From the NCBI RefSeq assembly GCF_008831285.2, contig NC_045138.2, positions 40,043,115-40,107,114 on the forward strand: 64,000 nucleotides of DNA, in the 5' to 3' direction. Positions 12,398 through 22,165 of the stretch are shown here, piece by piece. Position 1 is the stretch's first letter, and the number at the start of each line of letters is the position of its first letter. The position numbers and the translations under genes are program-made. Under the pieces are notes generated by a model. It was not told where the DNA came from. It saw only the letters and a program-made list of their open reading frames with translations, and did not search any database. The stretch is from Nymphaea colorata. Taxonomy: Eukaryota; Streptophyta; Magnoliopsida; Nymphaeales; Nymphaeaceae.

Positions 12398-13923
12398 AAT
12401 CCTAGGGATGCTTTAATAGGGAGCTGATGCCCTCGATTAGTTTACCAGCCGTTGGCCCAACAAACTCTTGAGATTCCACACCTACAGTTGATCTCATATG
12501 GTATTTTTTTTCTTGGGTACTTTTTCTTTCTGTAGCCAAATGGAGGTTAGGCAAATCCAACTAAATTATACTAATGGGTTTCCACCTGAAGCCCTGAATT
12601 CATGTCTCCACTTGTTCAGCATGAGATTCTCAAGTCCAATCCACTAGCCAAAATGAACGGAAATCTTGTCGGCCTTGGCCATTTTCTTTAGTCAGATCTC
12701 AAACACCAGCATTCATTGAAATGAGGAAGCGAATCAATGGAAGGTGAGAACTTGCCCTGCTTCCTTAGCAGAGACATTGATGATCAGAAGAGCTAGACAG
12801 CGTTGTGCCAAATCAAACCAAGAGTCTGCTGATTTACATAAACTTCTAAAAGTTGAGAACTATTTATCGGATATTTCATGTTAGATCTTTAATGCGACAA
12901 AGAAAGAACCCGACAAGTCTTGATCAAACTTGTTTCCTTGATAATCGCCTTCGAAATAATGTAGAACTTGGAGATTACTTTTATGCTTATAAACTTAAAA
13001 ACAATTTAACTAATTCAAAAAAAAAATATTACAAGAACATACTCAGCTCTAAATCGAATAACAACAACATGCTTAAGTTTTAATTTCTTCGGCTTAACTA
13101 CTTAGATTAACTGCTACATGAAAGAAAAAAATACAAACTTAAATGCGTTTTTGTTATATTTCAAAAACTTGAATGCGTTCTTTAAAAATAAATAAAACCA
13201 CTGATAAGTTTCACATCATTCTCTATTTGCTCATTGACAAAAGATACTGTCCAGAAGATATCTATTTGGGATATGAAGTATGGAATTGGTTAATAACTAG
13301 CCTTGATCAAGAATTTATCCATAAAGTTAGATATATCTTTCTTGCAACGGGATACTAATCGTAACTAAAAATGAAAAGACTACAACCCTAAAACAGCAAT
13401 ACCCCAATCACAAGCGGAACAAAAATTGCATGCGTTTAAAATTTTGAGACCCATTTGTACTTAATTAGAATCGTACGAAGATCAATATTGCTCTGTCAAC
13501 CTATATATCACGATATTCTGTCCTTAGCAATTCAGAGATTCCGAAGTGCAAGATCATGTTCGACAATTTTTAAAGTTTTAAAAAAATATCAATTCGACAG
13601 GTGACCACACTCAGTTCAAGTACCTTGGCAGAACACTCCGACTTTATCCCGCGTACTTATCTCATCACAATGAAATCATACGGTTCACAGGCTTCAAAAA
13701 ATTTTCAGTAAGGAAGAATCTTCATCATTCCATCCACTCGCAATAGTACAAAACGCCAACTAATATCTTGAACACATGAAGAAGAAGGCAAAGTTAAAAG
13801 AAAAAGAAGCTCACAGGCAAGAGATGCCAGGAGAGAGAGAGAGAGAAAGCGGGAGGAAAGCCATGAAACCTCCACGATTTCTTGAAATCTGCCATTTCGA
13901 CTTTTCCGGCTGTGGGCCGAAGG

Positions 13924-16675
13924 TTACTTGGTATCGGGAAAAGACTTGAGCGGATCACGAGGATCGATCTCTGAGAGGAGCGGAAGATCAGAGGGTAGGC
14001 TCGCGACGCTCAACCCTTCCTTCTTGAGCGTCTCCACCAGTTCGTCGAACACCACCTTATTTCCATCCGCCGTCAAGTGCAGACCGTCTCTGTGCAAGAT
14101 TTCTTTAATTGGTTAATCCTCCTTATCATCATGATAATCTTTCAATTAGCAAAGAAATCCACTACACACAATAAGCACCCAACGTGTTCTGATCAAAGGA
14201 ATCTTGGAGTCCGCTTTGCTTTAAGAACGTATCTACATGAATCAGGAACATAACTCCGCTCTTTTCTTGTTCTGCCGGATTTTGGCCAGTTTTTGAGGCA
14301 AACCTAGGCTCAAATTAATTTGCAAGTGCGAAAAAACTTCATCAAAATCCCCCATGCACGGATTGATTTTCATGACACCCTGATATTTGATAATTTTAAA
14401 GTACCTTAGCATCAAGCTGGAGAATTACTAATCATGAGATAAACATATTCTAGTTTCATATATCTCTTATAATTAGTTGTTCAGCTAAGTTATGGATGGA
14501 GTCTTTTTCTCTTTTTCCGTATAAAGAACTACAGTCTCAAACGTAGGAAAGATGGTTGTGAAGAACCAAAGAAATAAAAAGGAAAAAACAAAAGACAAGT
14601 AACCAAAAGAGTGTATACATAGTGTTTCCGCTAAAGCAGAGTGGATCGCCCACAGCATTTCAACTTAGGAAAAAAAAACATGTGCATGGTTGGGCGCAGA
14701 AGCCTTCCATTGAAGAAGAGCGAAGGAAAGGCACCGGCCGGCAACCTCCCCACTTGCTCGTTTCTCTGGCAGGTCGGTCACGTCAGGCGGAGACGTCTCA
14801 AAGGTCATTTACACACGCACACACACATACACATACACACGGGCGTGCTGATGTGCAATGACATGCCTTTCTCTGTCTTTATATATATATATACTAAACT
14901 GAATTTCAATACAAAAAATATATTATGTAATTAAAAAATATTATTTTTTTTAATATAAAAAAAGTTATTGACTAGATTTTTTTCAGTGTAAAAAAAATTC
15001 ATTGGTTGGAATGGGGTCATGGCTTAAGCGGCCCTCTCTCCTTTCCCTTGTCTTAACATATCATTTGTTAGTGTATATATATATATATATATATTAAATT
15101 TTTTTTTATATTAATCTGTCCATATTATTGGACTGCATGAGAGGAAAAGGCAACTATGGATACTGTGCTGACAACTATCTACACAAACTTAAGAAATTTT
15201 AACTTCATATTGATATTTTTAAAAAAAATCTTGACTCTTTCCTAAACCAAGAGACGGCAGAAAGTTCTCAGTTTATACATAGACACACACACCCAGAATT
15301 TGTGAGATATCCAAATCAAATCAATAGATGGCAACAGATCTTTAGTTTTTCATCCTCAACATCCTATAGAATTGCATGTATATTTCTTTATATTAAGAAA
15401 CAAATATTGCTTTCATCTGTGTGCATGTGGAGCAAATGTGGAAATTGGTCGCACGAAAGAAGAGGGAGATGTGATGACGCGTAGGTCCACCAAGTTGGCC
15501 GGTGTGGCGCGTACTCTTTTTTTTGGCGGTGTGATGACGCGTGGCACAATGTACTACGACCCCTTAACCTAACCATGAATCCAACGCCACACCAGCCCCG
15601 ATAACCAATAGCAACTAATACGCAACCTACCTCATGTACTGTTGTTACTCAAGTCTCTGTCGAGTTTAACTTTTAGTTCAATGATGAGTTCGGGAAAGGG
15701 AAGACCGATGGTGGCAGAGAAAACAAATAAATAAATAAATAACTCTCTGGTTCAAATTACCGGAGGTAAGCCTTCTGCCAACCAGGAATTGTTTGCATCT
15801 TCGTCCACAAATCCACGACGGGGACGCTGGAATCTCTGCCTGCGGAAATGCAGGACTCGGCGTACAGCCCGGCGCTCTGGTTGGTCCTCTCGGGCAGCCC
15901 ACTTGTGCTTCCTCCATATGGGTCCCTGCCAACCAATAATACGGCACAGTAAAACTTACAACGGAAGAAAATTACAGAAGAAAAGCTTCCTAGTAATGAT
16001 CGCCGCAGATGAAAGGAGGAGAAGATTCATGATTGAAACCTTAATCTGGCTTCTTCATCGATGGGTGGTGGGGCGAGCAACACTATTACGGTAGCCCCCC
16101 ATCGTCCCTACACCGCATATGCAGATTAATAACATCAATGGCTATTATTTTAATCGACAGAAAGGAAACTGTTGGAAAAATTATGGAAGCAAGAAGGCGC
16201 TAGCAGGTTCGAGTTCCACCTTGATGCGGGCGATGAGATCGATGAGGTTTTGACGGTATTCATGAAGGGGAACGTGTTGGAAGGCGCTGGATCGATCGGG
16301 GAGGGAAGCGTCGTTGGCTCCGAAGAAGATGGTGAGGGCAGCCGGCGGGGAGTCGACGGAGGAGAGGACTCGGTCGAGAACCCGCAGTGCCCACCTCGTG
16401 TTGTAGCCGCTGTAACCTCTCAGCACCACGTCCGCCTGTTACATGACCTCCCCACAACAAGAACATCATGAAAGACGTCGTTAGCTATAGAAGGAAGGAG
16501 AAAGACGGCGAGGAATAGGGCCGGACGGGTGGAAGCTAGTGTGTTTGAGAGGTGGTACTTAAGAGAAAGACCATACAGTGCGGGAGAAATGGTTGGCGAG
16601 GCATGCTCCCCATCCTCCCACTGCGAACGATTCTTCGGTGATCGAGTCTCCAAACAGCACAATCTTCGGCCTCAT
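13924..16675 (-). CDS. GDSL/SGNH esterase (isoamyl acetate-hydrolysing esterase type)
   Basis: A small SGNH-hydrolase of the plant isoamyl-acetate-hydrolysing esterase type, similar in layout to Arabidopsis At5g45920; it probably hydrolyses an ester or acyl substrate that cannot be named from sequence. Exons in transcript order: 16675-16577, 16435-16220, 16107-16040, 15925-15761 and 14089-13924, all GT-AG, giving 237 aa, normal for the family. Block I is the GDS at residues 9-11 (FGDSIT, nucleophile Ser11). Then come GGWG, RGYSGYNTRW and block III GAND (72-75). Block V is DGLHLT, with Asp184 and His187 completing the triad. There is no signal peptide, so it is probably cytosolic. The start is the ATG directly before RPKIVLFGDS. 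The last intron is large (1671 nt) and filled with AT and AC microsatellites. Confidence 0.92.
14811..15110. repeat. AC and AT microsatellites inside the GDSL gene's last intron
   Basis: An AC-rich tract lies near 14811-14840, and AT tracts lie near 14880-14895 and 15070-15095, separated by T/A homopolymers. They lie wholly in intron 4 of the GDSL esterase gene and explain part of its length. Confidence 0.7.
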
Positions 16676-17590
16676 ACCTCTTACAGCCTTCGATCGGAAA
16701 ACTCGAAGAAGGAGGGGAAGGGAGATTGTTCAAAACGTCTGCTCACACAGTGACCATGAACGGTGACGGCTGAAAGAGGGCGCAAAGTTAATGAAAGCTC
16801 TTCAATTTAATTTAATGGCAGTGATGTCTAGAGAAAGAGAGAGAGGCGGACCAAGATAAAATAAAAAGAAAGCTAAAAACAATAATTGACCAAAACCATT
16901 GGATCACTGGGTCAAGCTGCCTCATCTGCGCTGACGTCTGAACCCCCAGCCGACGAGTCTATCGAGTTAAAAGGGGCGTCGGCATCTGCAGTCTCTGCGA
17001 CTCTGCAACTTCGGCTTCACCATGCACCTTGACCTGACCCGGACCTCTCTCTTCCCCCTTATCTTTTACTGCCTTCCCGTCAAAATGGTTGGTCTTGTCA
17101 TTTTCTTGCAAGACAGAGATTTTCTTCCCGTACGCAGACGACCGACGACGGACGACCGAGGGGATGGTGGGAAATCATTGCCGTCTGCAACCTCTCTGCA
17201 AGTGAGAGAGTCCCTGCAGTCCCTTTCACCTCTCACCACCACCCCCTCACCCTTTTCTTCCTCATTAACTTTCCTGTTATTCTGAATCCTCACTCGGTTG
17301 GCCCCCACGCCTGATGATCATATTAAATTGTTCCCACAGGTTTCGTTTTCCTTCAACTGCTGTGAATCTTCGCAGCTGGAAATAAATTTCAGGAGCCTGA
17401 TACTGATCCTACTTGCACAGGTTAAAAAGCTTTTGAGAAAAATTAAGAAAAGAAGAAGGAACCTGCAGGCCATAGCAAAAGATATTGATTTCGCCCAGTG
17501 ATCAGTTTAATTCGTATTGGGATTTGACATAGTCATAATATACGCTCATCAGCAGTAAAAACGATCGATTTTAAGATTGAAAAATCAATA

Positions 17591-17625
<35 letters not shown>

Positions 17626-18170
17626 CTTTCTTCAAGATGAGACCATTGAGTTGGTCCCATATAATTGTCTGATATTGAGAAATACCCTCATATGACCCTA
17701 GGGCCCCATTTTTGTTTATGATATATTGGGCCAATACATATAAAGTGAATGTAAGATCCATGCTGCTAAGTTTATCAGTTTATTTAAATTGGAAATTTTA
17801 TAATGCACATCCTTTAATACAACTTAGATATGTGATCAAACACTTACACGACGTATAGAAGCGCTAGTTACATCATTGGCAGTGATGCGCACACAGAGGG
17901 GGGGTGACCCGAGGGCGTCCATCGGCTCGTAGGCTCTAAAACCGGAGCAAATGTCATGCACTGCGTCTTGGAAAAGCAAAAGAGGAGAAGCCATTAAAAA
18001 GTCCCGACATGTACAGTCGCCACCTCGAGGCATTCTGAAAGCAACATTGATGGGGTCGTTTTATTTATTCTATTAGTTATTGCTGGCGGAGTCTTTATGG
18101 CAGCTGATCACTCTTATTGTTTCAATTCAGATTCGCGGGGACCTCCTTTGAACATATTCTAGTTACTACT
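16676..18170. other. Upstream region of the GDSL gene and intergenic DNA
   Basis: No gene is firmly supported. The first 350 nt should hold the minus-strand GDSL promoter. GA-rich and GC-richer segments follow (about 16920-17290). An AT microsatellite covers about 17595-17622. A minus-strand open frame at 17836-18033 has unusual, non-AT-rich composition and ends at a good GTAAGT donor; it is listed separately. Confidence 0.5.
17836..18033 (-). pseudogene. Unidentified coding-like fragment with a splice donor
   Basis: On the minus strand a frame beginning MPRGGDCTCRDFLMASPL runs to ...ITANDVTSASIRR, where a consensus donor GTAAGT follows (about 17848). Base composition is clearly richer in GC than its surroundings. 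I do not recognise the family and found no partner exon on either side, so it is probably an exon fragment or decayed gene copy. A chance frame cannot be excluded. Confidence 0.25.
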
Positions 18171-18173
18171 TTA

Positions 18174-18534
18174 GCGGTGCTTGATGTTGCATAAATTGTG
18201 AGAATTTTAGAATTGATGAGATAAAAATTGCATTGTTAAACAAAGAATTTTAATTCTAGAATTATAGGTTCATTCTTGAATCAAAGTACCCGAACCGTGA
18301 TTCTAACTTGTGTTTTTTTAAAGCACATGTCATTATAGTTTTGATTCATCAATTTTAGAATTTTATTTTTTGTTTTATCAAACACATCCTTTTGAATTCT
18401 AGAATCAAAATTCCAAATTCTCAAACACAAGAGAAAACTAGAACTAGAATTTTCACTCCAATTTCAATTTGAAGTGAAATTTTTCTTGTAAAATTTTAGT
18501 TTCATAATCAAAATTCAAAGGCATCAAACGCCCC
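18174..18534. mobile_element. Tourist/PIF-Harbinger-like MITE
   Basis: The left edge reads TTA|GCGGTGCTTGATG and the right edge CATCAAACGCCCC|TAA, an imperfect inverted repeat of about 13 nt resembling the GGGGxGTTTGxT termini of Tourist-like MITEs. The interior of about 335 bp is AT-rich, contains many 'aattctagaattc' palindromic stretches and has no coding potential. The target duplication is not cleanly visible, so family assignment is tentative. Confidence 0.5.
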
Positions 18535-18600
18535 TAATTTTTTCCTGTTATAAGGAAGAATCCTTTATAATCAATTTTTTTTCTTCTATAGTACAGTGAT

Positions 18601-19728
18601 CAGGAGCGGAGCCAAAAAATTTTTATGAAGGGGGCTAAATTAAAGTTTTTAAATTTTAATTAGGGCTGAAATATCATTTTTCAAAATTCTTATATGAAAC
18701 AAGTAAAATTTTTTAAATTTTAAATGTAATTTAAAAAAAAAAATTGCAGTGAGGCCAAGGCTATCATGGAACATTTATTTATCTTGACTTGCATTTACCA
18801 TAGCCATGGCAACCCTCAAAAGTTGTCTCTATGCTTCTATATATTTAGCTTCTTTGAACACTAACATCCAGCCTTTTGTAGTGAGCTGATTAAAATAACT
18901 AGTTTTGTCAAATTATTGGATCCATATACAAGAAAGGGTTCGGTATGCAAGCATTCTTATCTGCATACATATTATGCAGATGTAGTGTATTATAGTTTGA
19001 GTACTAACTGCTTAGGCTTGTCTAGCTCAAGCAGGCTAGCTACCCAGATAAGAAAATTTGGCTGAGTGGATCATGTGACGAGGGCTCGAGTACTTCTTAG
19101 CTTCCTTTAATGGAGGCGAATCGGTGGTGCTCCATTATTGTCACCCTGGAAGCCCCGGCCTCGAGCTCAGATGGGGACGTTCATCATCTTCCTTCGTCTC
19201 AATAATTTGATCAGACCAGTCTTGTCTTTTTCCTTGCATGTCATAGACAGTGAAGAACTGCCACTAATCTGAATCCAAGTGGGTGACGCTACTGAACTTT
19301 GCTGGAGTAGATCTAGAAAATTAAATAATTGTACGTGTGCTGCCGACTGCATGGACTTTACTGGGGTCCTGATGTTAGTGGAAATTAAGCCAACTGGTTA
19401 TAATGTATTGCGAGACCTGGGTAGGGGCCCTGCTCAATTTTGATCAAGTTGGAGCCCACGGCATTTGGGTAGGGATGTTGATGGGATGGAAGGAAATTGG
19501 ATGTAGCCTGTTTATCATTCCTAATTATGATCATTGGTCGGATGTTCACATATTGGTAAGGGAGAAGCTTGCCCTACATCAAAATTAAAAAAAAAAAATT
19601 ACATTTAAATTTTAGAAAATTTTACTTGTCTTATATAAAAAAATTTGAAAAATGATATTTCGGCCTGCGCCAAAATTTAGAAACTTCAATTCGACCCTTC
19701 TCATGAACAATTTCTGACTCTGATCCTG
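18601..19728. mobile_element. Inverted pair of hAT-like termini (possible non-autonomous element)
   Basis: About 150 bp starting CAGGAGCGGAGCCA at 18601 reappears as a diverged reverse complement ending at 19728 (which, read on the minus strand, starts CAGGATCAGAGTCAG). Shared blocks include the 'gaaatatcatttttcaaa' and 'acaagtaaaatttt' segments. CAGGxGCGGAGCCA is a Tip100-type hAT terminus. This could be one 1.1 kb element with long terminal inverted repeats, or two copies inserted in opposite orientation. The 8-bp flanks (ACAGTGAT and CATATTCG) do not match. No transposase motif is visible between them. Confidence 0.55.
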
Positions 19729-22165
19729 CATATTCGAACTCCAATGCAAATGAACAGAAGTCGACACAATATCCAAATCCAATCCGAATGTGCAAAGCTG
19801 AATCTGACTTTAAAATACACAACCGAATCGAAAGTGCATTATGATATGTTAAAAATTACCTTCCAAAATGTCTGAATGTTGGATATTAGGTATTTACATA
19901 AAACTAAATGCATATCTGAATCCATCGGATTTTTATTTAAAATCGAATTTGAATTCAACATAAATGTCATTTTTTAAATCTGAACCCGATCTGATTTCTC
20001 TATGGGATGTTAATTTTTTTTTTAATATCCAACTTTTGCTGAAGCAGATTAATCAGATACCCAATCCAAATCCAAGTCATTGACCTTAATTGGAGTTGGA
20101 GGTTGGGGCATTATGAACATAGATGAGCTTGAATAGCAACACAAGCAACGAATCATCTGAGGACTTGTAAGCCCCAAAACTTTTGGGAACATGAATCTAA
20201 CTCGTGAACCAGATTTCTTTTATGTTTTAAGCTGTATATATTTTCATGGTATACAGATGTACTTAAGGCATTCAAAGTATTCATGATCTTCCTATCTAAA
20301 GTCTCCTAAGCTGGAATGACAAAGCTTTGAATGATTAAGGCGGAACACACCAAAGCTCATTAATGTTCCCATGCGGCATGCACGTTGTTGCACATGCTAT
20401 ACTTATAAAAACCGTTTGACAGGAACATAATTTGTCGGAATCAAGAAGAAACAAGGCCTAAGTTGCTTCTGTGAAGATGGATCTCACCACTATTATACAA
20501 AAGATAAAACCTGACATCCACATTAACACCAAGGCTTGCGCTGACCCAAGCGTCCAGAAGGACACATCTCTGTGATGTAATCACCTTCTGTTCCGATCTT
20601 GAAGAAATATTTAACTGAGATAATTGAAAGTAGGACACTGAAGTTTATAAACTACTCGAGGATTTCAATCTTATCAGCACAGAAATATTTTTAGTCCTCT
20701 CACATTGGTGTGTTATAATTCATTCTTTTAAATAAGACAATATCCTTTAAAGAACACGCATCCAGCTTGCATTTCAAGCCCAAGTTCTTAAACCTTTCAA
20801 GACTTTAATGCTTTCATCAATCTAGCATTTATTTCAGGTACTACAACTATCAATTTTCATAGTCACTGGCGGCCATCTGTGTTAAATGAATGGTCACTGA
20901 TAGAACCAATTGTCCCCAAAAAATTAGGATAAATTCATTAAATACATTTACAAGTGTTCCATGAATGTGGCTGAAAATAAGGACAGATTCAACAGTTCCA
21001 TGAATCCACCCACCTCAAGATTCGTGAAACACACCCACGGCGTTCCTAATGCCAAATGGCTAAATTTGGCACCAGTAACATATTGTTCACTGCCCCCAAA
21101 ACTTAGGATAAATTCATAGAACCATAGAACATAGTGTTCCATGAATCTATCTCAAATTATGGCGCAAAATCATTAGACCCATAACAATCTGTTATGGGTA
21201 CTAAACAGCACCTAAGTCCTACATTTTCTCCACTGCCATAACAAAGGACATATTTTTAATTTTAACAAATCACGTATTATCAATGCTTTGTACCGGCACC
21301 TTGCAGATGCGGCCCAACAGTAACAACTGCAATGTAAAGTTACTAAAGCGGTTGCTGGTTTACTCCTTGACCCATCCACTCTCTCTCTCGTGCACATCAT
21401 TCCCTTCATAAACACTATTCCCTCTTCTCTGTTTCAATATTTACACCTAAATAAGGTACTGTCAACCTCATACTAACGTCAGAACAAAGCCTTCTTTTTC
21501 ATCTGAAATGAACTCATCAGAAAAGTGCCCACAAAGCACTCGCAAAGCGTAACATACTGATCAGGTTGCCATCTGTTTCACCGTCTTATGACACATCAGT
21601 AACAAGACCACCTGTAGTTCAAGTTGTTGCTTTTTGTATTCCAAAACGGTCAGAGATTTTGTGTTTGGTAACAGGAACGTCACTTATTCGTGGAACGATG
21701 CATTCCAAAGAACAGAGTGTTCCTGCCATCAAACAACCTCTTAAAGTACAGCTCAATAAAAAAGCGCCTAACTTACAGTTAAGTGTAGTGATCCAAACTG
21801 CAGGTACCATATTAGTGCTCTTACTGCCCAGCTATTACAAAGCAAAAGAAACACAATATCCAGCTTAGGTTTCAAAAAGATCAGTATATGATATAAATTT
21901 CCAGCTAAAAAGTTACGTAAACCTTCTTTGGTATTCATCACAATGAGTGTGTTTCTACATCTTTAAAGAGAAAAAAAAATGGAATCTGCCTGCCGTGATA
22001 CTAACTGGATTGTGAACAGTGAGGCCCACATGTCAGTCAAGATTGTTCTGTAAAAGCATTCAAGATCCCTTTTTGTAAAAAGTTTTGCTTCATTATTGCA
22101 GTCTATATGAAACCGACAAGTTCTGGCCGCAATTTACCGAGTATCGAGCAATTCAGTGAAGGCAC
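19729..22165. other. Repeat-rich intergenic region downstream of the PPR gene
   Basis: No gene is supported. 19730-20080 contains degenerate 'aatccaaatcc/tctgaa' repeats of the dispersed kind seen elsewhere. 20911-21150 holds a direct repeat pair (see next entry). The rest is ordinary AT-rich DNA. The last part should contain the minus-strand PPR gene's 3' UTR. Confidence 0.5.
20911..21150. repeat. Diverged direct repeat pair
   Basis: CCCCAAAAAATTAGGATAA at about 20914 and CCCCCAAAACTTAGGATAA at about 21093 are each followed by 'attcat', an 'aca' stretch, and 'tgttccatgaat'. A third 'gttccatgaatcc' lies between them. This looks like a small nested or tandemly duplicated MITE; family unknown. 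Confidence 0.45.

Larger units (their letters stand above)
10061..13923. other. Intergenic region between the GTE and GDSL genes
   Basis: No gene is supported. Contents include CT/GA-rich stretches near 11180, a perfect 10-bp hairpin at 11364-11384, and a 63-bp near-tandem repeat at 12272-12397. A more GC-rich patch at 11990-12240 resembles a decayed promoter or repeat. Open frames of 60-76 codons here are AT-rich and show no family features. Polyadenylation signals of the two converging genes are presumably at the two edges. Confidence 0.5.
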
